A stretch of DNA of 44,835 bases, taken from the NCBI GenBank assembly GCA_037446075.1, contig JBBIJH010000006.1, positions 1 to 44,835 on the forward strand, in the 5' to 3' direction. Below are positions 7,990 through 17,152 of this stretch, piece after piece. Numbering within the stretch: position 1 is the first letter of the stretch; each line of letters opens with the position of its first letter. The translations under genes and the position numbers were made by a program. The notes under the pieces are model-generated. The model saw only the letters and a program-made list of their open reading frames with translations, had not been told where the DNA came from and did no database searches. The DNA comes from JBBIJH01 sp037446075. GTDB taxonomy: Bacteria > Bacteroidota > Ignavibacteria > UBA10030 > JAHEZR01.

Positions 7990-9996
7990 TCATTTCTTCG
8001 TTACACCATCTCCCAGGTACTTCTTGTACCAATGCAGCACCCTGTTCATCAAATCTAGTTGATGTGCCTTCTCCGTCAACCCGTGTCCCGCGCGTGGGTA
8101 CATCACGAGCTCCGTCGGCACTGCTTTCCACTTCAAGGCATTGTACATCTCATGGGCCTGGCCTATCGGGACGCGGGCATCCCTCTCTCCGTGCAAGATC
8201 AGGGTCGGGGTATTCGCGTTGTGGATATACTTGAGCGGTGAACGGGACCAGAAGAAATCGAAGTTGTCGTACAGGATCATGTCCCAGTGGACGAGCTGGC
8301 CTTCCCAGAAAATGTCCGTCGTTCCAACTTTGCTGATCTGGTCCGCGATGCCCATGAACATCACCGATGCTTTGAACCGCTTGCTTCCAGCCGTCGCCGC
8401 CCACGCGGCGGTGTAGCCGCCGTAACTGCCGCCGCCAATGCCTATGCGCTCTGGATCTGCGACTCCTAGTTCAATAAGATAATCAATCCCCGCAACCATA
8501 TCATCAAATTCTTTCCCCATCATGTCTTGATGATCCGCCTTTGCGAACGCCGGTCCGCGCCCGATGCTACCGCGATAGTTAGGCATCAAGACAGCAAAGC
8601 CGTTGGCTGCAAGAAGTTGCGCCCAGCGAGAATACGTTCCAAGCCATCCGTTGAGGTCGGCGGCTTCCGGTCCGCCGTGAGCTTGGAGAACTGTCGGATA
8701 CTTTCGCCCGAGTTCGTAGCCCACGGGCTTTACGAGGACTCCTTCAATTTCCCAGCCGTCCTTGCTCTTCCATTTCACAACTTCTTGTGAACCAAGGCTC
8801 AGGCCTTCAAGCTCAGGGTTAAACTTCGTGATGCGTTTCGCTTGGCCTTGCATAGTCTCACCCACCCAGACCTCATTTGGATAACTCGGCGTGTTGGCGG
8901 CGAGTGCCATTCTCGAGCCGTCTGCGCTAAAGCTGACGCTACTGAAGATAATGGTTTGTGTGAGCAAGGGAGAGATTTTCCTGTCCTTCAACGAGATGGA
9001 GCGAAGGGCTGTGCTCTGGTGTTCTGTCCCGACGAAGACGATCGTGTTTGATTTCGGTAGCCACGAAAGCCAGCTCACCGTCCCGTGATACTCGCTCGTG
9101 AGATTCTCAGCGGTTCCCCCGCTAGCCGGGACAACAAACAGGCTTCCGGCTTCAGGATCATTCAACGAAGTTGCCCCTCTAAAAGCGATCGTTTTCCCAT
9201 CCGGTGACCAGACCGGAGTCTCTAGCTTGCCTTCCGTCTTTGCTAAGTCTATAGGTGGTCCTCCCTGTGCGGGCACAGTCATTAGTTTGCTGAACATGTA
9301 CTGATAATCCACATCTGGCTTCTCACTTGCTTGGATAACAAGCTTCTCGCCGTCAGGCGACCAATCGAAGGCCCAAACACTCACATCCGCTCTTGTCACA
9401 GCCCAGCTTTCTTTTGTAGCGACATTGATAGCATACAGGCGAACGTGTTTATAGCTGGCGTCAACGACTGTCCAGTCCTTCCCAGCTCTCTCCGCGTTCT
9501 GCTCTTCCTTCGTCTTCGGGTCGCGCATGGTGTAAGCAATCATCTTCCCGTCGGGCGACCAGGAAAAGGCCAAGACGCTGTTCTCTGCCTTCGTCAGCTG
9601 TCGTGCCTCTCCGCCATCCGCAGGGATTAGGTATAGTTGGGCTACGTCGGATTCGCCGCGGGTTGAGATAAAAGCGATCGTCGTGCCCTCGGGTGACCAT
9701 CGTGGCATCCGATCACTCTTGTCGTTGTACGTGAAGCGATACGGCTGACCCCCACCAGCGGAGATCATCCATAGTTCCGTCCAAGCTGGGCCGGGGCGCT
9801 CATCGTCTCGTCGCTGCCGTGTACACTGGAACACGACGTTTTTCCCATCCGGAGAAATCTGGACATCAGTAATGTTCCTGATGTTGACGATGAGTTCTGG
9901 CGTAATAAGCTTCTGCTGGGCCGTCGCCAGAAGCGAGAGTACTGCAACCAGCAGAGCTATGCCGATGAGAATCTTACAAGGATTTCTCTCTCTCAT
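7990..9996 (-). CDS. Secreted S9 family peptidase (acylaminoacyl/dipeptidyl-peptidase type)
   Basis: The 668-residue serine peptidase has a signal peptide (about residues 7-27, ending ATAQQ), so it acts in the periplasm or outside the cell. Residues of about 40-390 contain repeated SPDG-K blades (ISPDGKNV, WSPEGTTI, WSPDGKMI, WSPDGEKL, WSPDGKTI), the beta-propeller that gates access in this family. The C-terminal alpha/beta-hydrolase domain carries the catalytic triad by my count at Ser524 (GGGSYGGY), Asp606 (GERDARV) and His638 (RAGHG). It likely cleaves short peptides for nutrition. It lies 192 bases downstream of a second S9 peptidase on the same strand, perhaps with its own promoter. Confidence 0.93.
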   Translation of the reverse strand: MRERNPCKILIGIALLVAVLSLLATAQQKLITPELIVNIRNITDVQISPDGKNVVFQCTRQRRDDERPGPAWTELWMISAGGGQPYRFTYNDKSDRMPRWSPEGTTIAFISTRGESDVAQLYLIPADGGEARQLTKAENSVLAFSWSPDGKMIAYTMRDPKTKEEQNAERAGKDWTVVDASYKHVRLYAINVATKESWAVTRADVSVWAFDWSPDGEKLVIQASEKPDVDYQYMFSKLMTVPAQGGPPIDLAKTEGKLETPVWSPDGKTIAFRGATSLNDPEAGSLFVVPASGGTAENLTSEYHGTVSWLSWLPKSNTIVFVGTEHQSTALRSISLKDRKISPLLTQTIIFSSVSFSADGSRMALAANTPSYPNEVWVGETMQGQAKRITKFNPELEGLSLGSQEVVKWKSKDGWEIEGVLVKPVGYELGRKYPTVLQAHGGPEAADLNGWLGTYSRWAQLLAANGFAVLMPNYRGSIGRGPAFAKADHQDMMGKEFDDMVAGIDYLIELGVADPERIGIGGGSYGGYTAAWAATAGSKRFKASVMFMGIADQISKVGTTDIFWEGQLVHWDMILYDNFDFFWSRSPLKYIHNANTPTLILHGERDARVPIGQAHEMYNALKWKAVPTELVMYPRAGHGLTEKAHQLDLMNRVLHWYKKYLGDGVTKK

Positions 9997-10100
9997 TGGT
10001 GGCTTCTTTCTTCTTTATATGATGTCATTCCTCGGACTCTTTTTCACATGTTCCCCTCCGGTGTTTCCCCTATTTTCTGCCACGAGTCTCGGAGAGCAGT

Positions 10101-10121
10101 CCCTTTCCTCCTAGGAGAGGG
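10101..10121. repeat. Palindromic intergenic hairpin, REP-like
   Basis: An imperfect palindrome (CCCTTTCC, loop TCCTA, GGAGAGGG) followed by TTAAGGGTGAA lies in the 192-base gap between the two S9 peptidase genes. It resembles the G-rich/C-rich palindromic intergenic repeats found dispersed in many bacterial genomes. It has no T-tract, so it is a poor terminator. No second copy was noticed in this window. Confidence 0.35.
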
Positions 10122-10188
10122 TTAAGGGTGAACTCCGCATTGAGCACTCCGGAATTCCATCGCAGTTCCGTCAGATCACTTTGAAGCT

Positions 10189-12309
10189 TTATTGATTGAT
10201 TCCCACTTGTGTGAGGAGAAACGCATAATCGAAAGCAAGGTCTCGCCAGCGCTCGTACCGACCCGAAGCGCCACCGTGCCCCGCAGCCAAGTTCGCTTTC
10301 AAGAGTTGAATGTTGTTGTCCGTCTTCATCGCTCGGAGCTTGGCGATAAACTTCGTCCCCTCCCAGTACGGGACGCGTGGATCATTGAAGCTCACTCTCA
10401 CAAGAAGATTGGGGTAAGCGGCTGGTTTCACGTTCGTGTAAGGACAATAAGACTTGATATAGAAATAATACTCCTTTTCATTCGGATTCCCCCATTCTAG
10501 ATATTCTTGAATCGTCAACGGAATCGTCGAGTCAAGCATCGTATTAAGAACGTCAACGAAAGGGACTCGCGCGATGACCGCCTTGAACAAATCGGGTCGC
10601 ATCGTCGTTACTGCGCCCATAAGAAGTCCTCCGGCACTCCCTCCTTCGATCGTTAGCTGATCTGGTGAAGTGTACTTTTCCTTCACGAGATGTTCTGCGC
10701 AAGCGATGAAATCGGTGAAGGTGTTCTTTTTCCTCAGCAGCTTTCCATCCTCCTTCCAGTCTCGCCCTAAATCTCCTCCGCCTCGGATGTGGGCAATTGC
10801 AAACGTTACACCGCGGTTCAACAAGCTCAGTCTCGGAGAGCTGAAGGTCACGGCGGAAGGGGCTCCATAGGACCCGTACCCCGTGAGGTGCAACGGCGAT
10901 TTTCCATTTCTCTCGATGCCTTTCTTGTACACCAGCGAGATCGGAACCTCCACCCCGTCGGGGGCCTTCGCATAGATCCGCTCTGACTCGTATTGCGTGG
11001 GATCATACCCACCCAGAACCTCATACTGCTTGAGTAGCTTCCGCTCTCGCGTGTCCATGTCGTAATCAAACACGGAACTCGGAGTAATAAACGATTGGTA
11101 AGTGAAACGGAAGGTCTTCGTGTCAAACACTCGGTTGACGCTGCCGAAGGCAGAGTAAACCGGTTCAGGAAACTCGATATAGTGAGTTGTCCCCGTCCGG
11201 AAATCCGTTACGCGCATTTTCTGCAGCCCCTTCTCACGCTCGAAAACGATGTAGTAATCCTTGAAGAACTCCATCCCTTCTAGCGTGACTGCAGGCCGGT
11301 GGGGGAGGATTTCCTTCCAGTTTTTCTTGTGCGCATCGGAAACTGGAGCTGCGACGAGCCTGAAATTTTTTGCACCTTTGTTCGTCAGGATGTAGAAGTA
11401 GTCCCCATGGTGGTCAACAGAATACTCGTGCTCGACTTCGCGAGGGAGAATGATCTTAAAAGGTTCCGTCGGATTCTTTGCTGAGACGTACCGGACTTCA
11501 TCCGAGTTACTTGCACGGGAGATCACGAAGATATACTCCCTACTTTTGGACCGTGAGGCGAAGAGGCGGAATAATTCGTCTTTTTCCTCGTACACAAGCT
11601 CGTCGGTTGCCGGATCTGTTCCGAGGATGTGTCGATACAATCGGTACGGACGCTTCGCATAGTCACGGGTGGTGTAGAAGAACGTCTTGTTATCCATTGC
11701 CCAAACAACAGAGACTGTATTCGGAATCTGATCCTTCAGTAGTGCCCCCGTCTTCAAATCTTTGATGCGCAGAGTGAACTCTTCTGACCCCGTGGTATCG
11801 ATGGAGTAAGCGAGGAGATTCTCTTCCGGATTCACAGCAAATGCACCGAGAGTGAAAAATTTATATCCCTTTGCTAACTCGTTCTGATCAAGGATTATTT
11901 CCTCAGACGCTTCGAGGGCGCCTTTCTTTCGACAGTAGTTCGGATACTGCTTTCCTTGCTCTGTGCGCGTGTAATAGAAATAATTTCCGTCCCTGAAGGG
12001 AACGTCCATGTCTGTTTCTTTGATGCGCCGGACAATCTCGTTGTAGAGACTCTCCTGAAGCGCCAGCGTCGGGCTCATGACCGCTTCGGTGTAGGCGTTT
12101 TCCGCCTCTAGGTATTTGATCACCTCTGGGTTTGACTTCTCTCGCAACCAGTGGTAATTGTCGATTCGAATATCGCCATGCAGCGTGTCGGCTTTCGGAA
12201 CGATTTTAGCTATGGGCGGGTTGATGCCCAGCTGTTGGGCGGATAACTGAAGAACAAAAACCAGCAGAAACGTGGCTGAAAGGAATGTCCGGAAGTGAGT
12301 TCGTCTCAT
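10189..12309 (-). CDS. ptrB: Secreted oligopeptidase B-like S9A peptidase
   Basis: This 706-residue serine oligopeptidase cleaves short peptides, in oligopeptidase B typically after basic residues. An N-terminal signal peptide (residues 1 to about 25, ending QLSAQQ) indicates export, which is common for the FCB homologues and unlike the cytoplasmic enterobacterial enzyme. The N-terminal region (DNYHWLREKSNPEVIKYLEAEN) is diagnostic of the S9A/oligopeptidase B family. The catalytic triad by my count is Ser558 (EGGSAGGLL), Asp643 (FNDPRVPYWE) and His678 (AAGHGGASGR). A good GAGGGA ribosome-binding site precedes the ATG at 12309. It lies 21 bases after the recN stop, suggesting co-transcription with recN, and upstream of the second S9 peptidase. 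The symbol is by similarity only. Confidence 0.92.
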   Translation of the reverse strand: MRRTHFRTFLSATFLLVFVLQLSAQQLGINPPIAKIVPKADTLHGDIRIDNYHWLREKSNPEVIKYLEAENAYTEAVMSPTLALQESLYNEIVRRIKETDMDVPFRDGNYFYYTRTEQGKQYPNYCRKKGALEASEEIILDQNELAKGYKFFTLGAFAVNPEENLLAYSIDTTGSEEFTLRIKDLKTGALLKDQIPNTVSVVWAMDNKTFFYTTRDYAKRPYRLYRHILGTDPATDELVYEEKDELFRLFASRSKSREYIFVISRASNSDEVRYVSAKNPTEPFKIILPREVEHEYSVDHHGDYFYILTNKGAKNFRLVAAPVSDAHKKNWKEILPHRPAVTLEGMEFFKDYYIVFEREKGLQKMRVTDFRTGTTHYIEFPEPVYSAFGSVNRVFDTKTFRFTYQSFITPSSVFDYDMDTRERKLLKQYEVLGGYDPTQYESERIYAKAPDGVEVPISLVYKKGIERNGKSPLHLTGYGSYGAPSAVTFSSPRLSLLNRGVTFAIAHIRGGGDLGRDWKEDGKLLRKKNTFTDFIACAEHLVKEKYTSPDQLTIEGGSAGGLLMGAVTTMRPDLFKAVIARVPFVDVLNTMLDSTIPLTIQEYLEWGNPNEKEYYFYIKSYCPYTNVKPAAYPNLLVRVSFNDPRVPYWEGTKFIAKLRAMKTDNNIQLLKANLAAGHGGASGRYERWRDLAFDYAFLLTQVGINQ

Positions 12310-12330
12310 CTTTCCCTCTTGGTCAAAAAG

Positions 12331-14052
12331 TTATTTCCAACCCATCAACTCCTTTGCTCCTTCAAGACCACTCTCGGTAATCTTCGCGCCACTCATCAGG
12401 CGCGCCACTTCGCGGATGCGCTCATCGCGAGAGAGTTTCCGAATGCGAATGAAGGCTCTCCCTTTCTCCTCTAATTTTTCCACGACGTACTGGTGATCCG
12501 CAGCGCCGGCGATTTGTGGTAGGTGCGTAATCACAATGATCTGATGGTACTTTGAGAGGTTCTTCAAACTCATACCGACAGCTTGAGCAATCCTCCCACT
12601 GATCCCGATGTCGATTTCGTCGAAGATGAGCAAGGGAAGGCGGTCTGCCTTTGCAAGGATCGATTTCAGTGCGAGCATGATCCTGGAGATTTCTCCGCCC
12701 GAAGCAACTCGAGCGAGGGGCTTTACGTCTTCCCCCACGTTTGTCGACATGTGGAACTCTACAAAGTCGATCCCTTTCTGGGTTGTTTCAAAGGGCCTGT
12801 TGTCAATTGTGAGGAAGGAGCCGGCATTGTTTACAGCCTGCTCCGCCGCGAGAGTCTTGTTCTCAACACGTGCGTCAAACACAGCGTTCGGAATGCCTAG
12901 ATCAGCCAGAACCTTGACAATTTCCTTGTTCAGCTTCCGCGCTGCCTCCCTTCGCCTCGCGGAAAGCTCTTGGGCGATCCGCGAGCACATAGCTCGTTGC
13001 TCTTCAATCTGACGGCGAAGTTGCTGCAGGGTTTCATCAAAAGATTCCGCAAGAGAAACTTCTCTCGCAAGTCGCTCTCGGTGCTGAAGGACGGCGTCGA
13101 GCGATCCCCCATATTTCTTTTTCAGTAAAGAGATGTGACCCAGTCTCTCTCGTATTTGTTCGAGTTTTTCTGGATTAAATTCGATCTTCGAGCGATATGC
13201 GCTGATCGTCCTTGTCAACTCGCTGACAATCGCTTCAGCGGAAGCAGCTTCCTTGACTGACTCATCAAAAGCGCCATCGATCAAAGCGAGGCCCTGGAGG
13301 ATTTTGGAAAGCGAGGCGAGTCGATCGCTTAGAGAATGCTCATCGTCGTAGAGGAGCCCATAGACCCGGCTTGTGGAAGCATAGAGCTTCTCAGCATTCT
13401 CCAAGATCTTCAGTTCCCGCTCCAGCTCCTCGTCTTCTCCTGCACGTGGACCGACGGCATCGATCTCCTTGATTTGAAACTCGTAGAGTTCCAGCTTCTC
13501 CTTCAACTCATGCTCGCGCTGTTCCATCCTCCAATGCTGCTCAATTGTTTCTTTCAGCTGCCCGTACGACTTCTGAAATTCTTTCAGAAGATGAGCTGTA
13601 TCTCCGAATTCATCAAGCAAATCAATGTGTGTCTCCACTCTTAGGAGGGATTGATGTTGATGTTGGCCGTGGAGGTCAACCAGCAGATCGCCGATGGATG
13701 AGAGAACTCCGAGTGTGGTCGGTGTGTCATTGACGAAGCATCGACTCTGGCCTTTGGCGGAAACTTCTCGGCGCAAGAGCAACTCATCCGAGGAATCGAT
13801 TCGATTCTCTGTCAAGATCTTCTGGATCTTATGATTCTCTCCAATCTCGAAGACCCCCTCGACCACCGCCTTTTCGGAGCCTTTGCGAACAACTTCTGCG
13901 CTTGCACGTTCGCCGAGGATGAGGCTCAAGGCCTCGATGATGGTGGATTTGCCGGCACCCGTCTCACCAGTGAGAGCGTTTAAACCGCGATCAAACTCCA
14001 CCCAGATCTCGTCGATGAGAGCGTGGCTTTTGATGTAGAGGGACTTCAGCAC
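12331..14052 (-). CDS. recN: DNA repair protein RecN
   Basis: The 573-residue SMC-like ATPase acts early in double-strand-break repair. It shows the split ATPase of RecN: a Walker A (GETGAGKST) at residues 29-37, a QHQHQSLL segment near 132-139 that is conserved in the family, a central coiled-coil region (about 155-375), and a C-terminal head with the signature LARVASGGEISRIMLALK and Walker B LLIFDEIDIGISG. It starts with GTG at 14052, directly at the expected MLKSLYIK N-terminus, with only a weak ribosome-binding site. The 148 bases upstream to mqnA (14053-14200) contain nothing I recognise. Confidence 0.95.
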   Translation of the reverse strand: MLKSLYIKSHALIDEIWVEFDRGLNALTGETGAGKSTIIEALSLILGERASAEVVRKGSEKAVVEGVFEIGENHKIQKILTENRIDSSDELLLRREVSAKGQSRCFVNDTPTTLGVLSSIGDLLVDLHGQHQHQSLLRVETHIDLLDEFGDTAHLLKEFQKSYGQLKETIEQHWRMEQREHELKEKLELYEFQIKEIDAVGPRAGEDEELERELKILENAEKLYASTSRVYGLLYDDEHSLSDRLASLSKILQGLALIDGAFDESVKEAASAEAIVSELTRTISAYRSKIEFNPEKLEQIRERLGHISLLKKKYGGSLDAVLQHRERLAREVSLAESFDETLQQLRRQIEEQRAMCSRIAQELSARRREAARKLNKEIVKVLADLGIPNAVFDARVENKTLAAEQAVNNAGSFLTIDNRPFETTQKGIDFVEFHMSTNVGEDVKPLARVASGGEISRIMLALKSILAKADRLPLLIFDEIDIGISGRIAQAVGMSLKNLSKYHQIIVITHLPQIAGAADHQYVVEKLEEKGRAFIRIRKLSRDERIREVARLMSGAKITESGLEGAKELMGWK

Positions 14053-14200
14053 CTGAAGACCGATTGGAGTGGGGGAGTAAGGGAAGCCAATGCTAGCTAC
14101 AAATTTACCTGAATTTTGATGAAGTGCAAGGTTTGGCCGTCGATTCTAAAAGGTGAGACTGCGAAAGCGTACACGGAAGCGTGAGGTTGAGACTGATGGT

Positions 14201-15016
14201 TCAGTTCAACGAGATGTTCGATCCCTCCGGGGTGGGGAAGAACTTGATTTCTGGTACCTCACCGAGGATTCCATGGTAGAAAGCGTACCGGTAGAATTCA
14301 GAGAGTGCGTGGGTTAGGTCTTCATCAAGATTGAACGCAAAGGAGGAGAAGTAGCTCTCACAGTCTTCCGGTGTCGCATGGTACTCATCGGCAGTGGCGA
14401 AGACGATCTCTTCCAGATGCGCAAGGCCTTCCTCGTAAGATTGGTTCAGCAGGTAGAGGTCGGCTGGAGAGAGCGAATCATGCCGACCTATCCAGAGAGC
14501 GTGGACATACGGCAGGTCCGTCAGGTCATTCCATTCATCCACGAGATCAATCGAGCATTCGTTCTCGAACGGATGGAAAACAGAAGAGCCATTAACGAGG
14601 AGGGCTGCATCCGCTTTCGCAAGCATTGCTGTCACGTCTGGCTCCATCGGGATGAATTGAGGATCCGTGTCGTATTTCTCCTTCAGGAGGATCTTCGCAA
14701 GAACCAGCTCCGACGTCAAACCGATGTCCACGGCGATCGTCTTGATTCGCCGGAGCCCCTTGCGAAAATGGAGGAGGATAGTGCGCGTGCCAACTGCGCT
14801 ACTGGCGCAAAGGTTCGGCACAATCAGATATTCGGAGGAATATCGTGCGTAGTCGATTGGGGAGAGGAGGGCCACGTCGAGCTTTTTCGATCTCAAGTTC
14901 AGTGCGTTCTGTGAGGAGAGATCGAGGATGAAATCAACCCCCTGGGTTCGGTGTTGGAGCCCGTACGTTAATGGCTTTGTGTACGGGAAAGGGGGAGCGC
15001 CGTACCGAGTTCCCAT
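14201..15016 (-). CDS. mqnA: Chorismate dehydratase MqnA (futalosine menaquinone pathway)
   Basis: The 271-residue protein belongs to the MqnA/MqnD family (a periplasmic-binding-protein-like fold that acts in the cytoplasm). MqnA removes water from chorismate to give 3-[(1-carboxyvinyl)oxy]benzoate, the first step of the futalosine route to menaquinone. Family marks include the N-terminal PLTYGL segment, the KLDVALLSPIDYARYSSEYLIVPN block at about residues 44-67 and the ADAALLVNGSS stretch near 135-145. The order of these motifs and the length favour MqnA over MqnD, but I cannot rule out the latter completely. It lies 30 bases downstream of rplS, apparently the last gene of the ribosome-maturation operon. 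No other menaquinone genes are in the window. Confidence 0.82.
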   Translation of the reverse strand: MGTRYGAPPFPYTKPLTYGLQHRTQGVDFILDLSSQNALNLRSKKLDVALLSPIDYARYSSEYLIVPNLCASSAVGTRTILLHFRKGLRRIKTIAVDIGLTSELVLAKILLKEKYDTDPQFIPMEPDVTAMLAKADAALLVNGSSVFHPFENECSIDLVDEWNDLTDLPYVHALWIGRHDSLSPADLYLLNQSYEEGLAHLEEIVFATADEYHATPEDCESYFSSFAFNLDEDLTHALSEFYRYAFYHGILGEVPEIKFFPTPEGSNISLN

Positions 15017-15046
15017 GAGGTCTCTCTCCCGATTACGTCCGTCCGC

Positions 15047-15388
15047 TCACGCGCTCGTCTTTTGTCGAATCTGCTTCGCCGCAAGTCGGCGGAGGTAGTA
15101 AAGCTTCGCTCTGCGTACCCGTCCTTCTTTCACCAACTCAATCTTTTTGATCCGAGGTGAGTGAAGTGGAAAGATCCTCTCCACTCCGACACCGTCGGAG
15201 ACCTTGCGGACAGTGAACGTTTCTCCGAGACCACTCCCTCGGCGGCTGATGACGACGCCCTGGAACTGCTGAACCCGTTCCTTATCCCCTTCGATGACCC
15301 AGACGTGAACGTTGACGGTATCGCCCGGTCTGAAGTTGGGGATGTTCGTTTTCATTTGAGAGGCTTCAACAAGTTTTAAGAGATCCAT
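15047..15388 (-). CDS. rplS: 50S ribosomal protein L19
   Basis: The 113-residue L19 lies at the subunit interface of the large ribosomal subunit. The sequence is typical: FRPGDTVNVHVWVIEGDKERVQQFQGVVISRRG at about residues 19-51, then ERIFPLHSPRI and a basic C-terminus with RRAKLYYLR. An AAGGAGCC ribosome-binding site precedes the ATG. It follows trmD by 33 bases in the conserved order rpsP-rimM-trmD-rplS. Confidence 0.97.
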   Translation of the reverse strand: MDLLKLVEASQMKTNIPNFRPGDTVNVHVWVIEGDKERVQQFQGVVISRRGSGLGETFTVRKVSDGVGVERIFPLHSPRIKKIELVKEGRVRRAKLYYLRRLAAKQIRQKTSA

Positions 15389-15421
15389 GATTGGCTCCTT
15401 TTTTCAATTCATAAGCGAATC

Positions 15422-16105
15422 CTACTGCAATAGATCCTTCCTCCTGCTGCGCGTTCTTTCCAATCGCTTCTCTTCCCGCCATCTTTCAATTTCGGCATGA
15501 TTTCCCGATAACAGGACTTCAGGTACCTTCATCCCTCGATACTCAGCCGGTCTTGTGTACCAGGGGGCATCGAGCAAGTGATCCTGGAAGGAATCTGTCA
15601 GCGCGGATTCTCCATCATGAAGTACGCCGGGAATGAGACGGACCACAGCATCGACAAGGACGAGGGCAGGAAGCTCGCCGCCAGTCAGGACGTAATCCCC
15701 GATGGAGATCTCTCGTGTAATCAGTGCCTCGCGGACGCGCTCATCGATTCCCTTGTAATGACCGCAGAGTAGAATCAAATTCTTGCACATCGAAAGCTCC
15801 GTTGCCATCTTCTGATCGAATCGTTCGCCGTCTGCAGTCAGGTAGATAATTTCATCATACGAACGCTCCTGCGTCAACGACTCAATGCATTCGAAGATGG
15901 GCTCGGGTTTCAGGATCATGCCGGGTCCACCCCCATACGGTACGTCGTCGATGGTGAGATGGCGGTCGTGCGCATAGGCTCGGAGATTGTGGATGCGGAT
16001 CTCAACTAGACCGTTCTCTTGCGCGCGCTTCAGAATACTTTCCCGCAGCGGACTCTCAAGAATATCAGGCACCGCTGAGATGACATCGATTCTCATTGCT
16101 TCCAT
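15422..16105 (-). CDS. trmD: tRNA (guanine-N1)-methyltransferase TrmD
   Basis: TrmD methylates G37 next to the anticodon of several tRNAs using S-adenosylmethionine and so prevents frameshifting. The 227-residue protein contains the SPOUT knot motifs LLCGHYKGIDERV (about residues 111-123) and ISIGDYVLTGGELPAL (about 132-147), the DDVPYGGGPGM segment near 53-63 and the terminal PEVLLSGNHAEIERWR block. The start at 16105 gives MEAMRIDV; the second Met (16096) matches the common family start. Three bases separate it from rimM. Confidence 0.97.
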   Translation of the reverse strand: MEAMRIDVISAVPDILESPLRESILKRAQENGLVEIRIHNLRAYAHDRHLTIDDVPYGGGPGMILKPEPIFECIESLTQERSYDEIIYLTADGERFDQKMATELSMCKNLILLCGHYKGIDERVREALITREISIGDYVLTGGELPALVLVDAVVRLIPGVLHDGESALTDSFQDHLLDAPWYTRPAEYRGMKVPEVLLSGNHAEIERWREEKRLERTRSRRKDLLQ

Positions 16106-16108
16106 TCC

Positions 16109-16618
16109 CTAATCGAGGAGACCCTCGATTGTCTCGATCTCGATTCTTTTTTTCTCCGGATTGATTTTTCGGAGGATAGATCGAATTGCCGGAATTAGAT
16201 ATTCCCGTTTTCCGTTCTGAATCAAGTACACATCGTTCGCCGGCAACTTCCACACTTCCTTCACCGTTCCAATCGTGTTCCCATGCTCGTCGAAAACCTC
16301 GGATCCAATGATCTCGTGGGTAAAGTAAGTGCCCTTCTTCCGGCGCACCAATTCCTGCTTCGAAACGTACAACAGCTTTCCAGCAAGTGTACTTGACGCC
16401 TGTCGGTTCTCAATCCCTTCAACTTCGATTCTGACAGCTCGAGGCTCGATGCTCACGTTCCGGAGGCCCAATGGCTGATATTCAGATTTCCCCTTTTCAA
16501 TCCACACTTTTCTAAGCAAGCGAAATCGGCGGGGATCATCCGTCATGGGAACTACAACCAAAGCGCCTTTTAGCCCACTGCTTCTGACAATCTTTCCAAC
16601 GACATAAAACTCAGACAT
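16109..16618 (-). CDS. rimM: Ribosome maturation factor RimM
   Basis: RimM binds S19 and helps mature the 3' domain of the 30S subunit. The 169-residue protein has the usual two parts: an N-terminal RimM barrel (VGKIVRSSGLKGALVV at about residues 6-21, then DDPRRF) and a C-terminal PRC-barrel (IGSEVFDEHGNTIGTVKEVWKLPANDVYLI from about 109). It precedes trmD with a 3-base gap. Upstream it is separated from khpA by 303 bases without a recognised gene, an unusually large break in this operon. Confidence 0.95.
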   Translation of the reverse strand: MSEFYVVGKIVRSSGLKGALVVVPMTDDPRRFRLLRKVWIEKGKSEYQPLGLRNVSIEPRAVRIEVEGIENRQASSTLAGKLLYVSKQELVRRKKGTYFTHEIIGSEVFDEHGNTIGTVKEVWKLPANDVYLIQNGKREYLIPAIRSILRKINPEKKRIEIETIEGLLD

Positions 16619-16921
16619 CGCCGTTGCTGGAAAATGAAATACTTCTCTTTACATCTCTTGTGAGGGTGATAAACTGCCGTGAAAATTGAAAAGCTTGGGA
16701 AACTTGGCAGGGCCAACGAGTGCCTTGCGATACTGGAGAATCGTCGGAAGAATGAAATTGCACCCCTTACGTCCATCGGGGGTGCCGGATGCATGAAGTT
16801 TTTCTGCAACCCGACCGCTGCAATCATGACTCCCGTGAATTTCCTCTCTTTTACGGACTCTCACTCTTGAGCTCGAGGCTCCAGCAGAAACAATTTGGGA
16901 CAGACTCCTTTTTCCCGATTC
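16619..16921. other. 303-base gap inside the rpsP-rplS operon, unexplained
   Basis: This stretch lies between khpA and rimM, genes that are usually tightly packed. It holds a plus-strand reading frame of 63 codons (16679-16870, antisense to the operon) and overlapping minus-strand frames of similar length. None has a clear ribosome-binding site or a family I recognise. No strong hairpin with a T-tract is present. It could be a promoter-bearing spacer, a dispersed repeat or a decayed gene; the sequence alone does not decide. Confidence 0.35.
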
Positions 16922-17152
16922 CTAACCCACGATTTCGAGAATCGCCTGCTTCCCCTCTTTTGCCGCTACAGCATTCAAGAGCGTACGAAGGGCGCGTGCA
17001 GTTCTCCCTTTGCGTCCGATCACCTTCCCGACCTCTTTCTCGCCGACTTTTAGTTTCAAGATGATCCTACTGTCCTGTTCCACCTGATCTATCTGTACTG
17101 CATCTGGATGATCCACTAAATGCTTCGCGATGAACTCAATAAATTCCCTCAT
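16922..17152 (-). CDS. khpA: KH-domain RNA-binding protein KhpA
   Basis: This small (76 residue) RNA-binding protein contains a single KH domain. The GxxG loop is GRKG at residues 46-49, in the context VGKVIGRKGRTARALRTLL. Family members bind many small RNAs and mRNAs and often act with KhpB/Jag. I start at the ATG at 17152 because a strong AGGAGG lies 8 bases upstream; an in-frame ATG at 17203 would add 17 residues not seen in the family. The gene lies between rpsP and rimM, the standard location. Confidence 0.93.
   Translation of the reverse strand: MREFIEFIAKHLVDHPDAVQIDQVEQDSRIILKLKVGEKEVGKVIGRKGRTARALRTLLNAVAAKEGKQAILEIVG

Noticed and set aside
10101..10121. Terminator between the two S9 peptidase genes
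   Set aside because: The stem is imperfect and lacks a following T-tract on the transcribed strand, so it is reported as a palindromic repeat instead.
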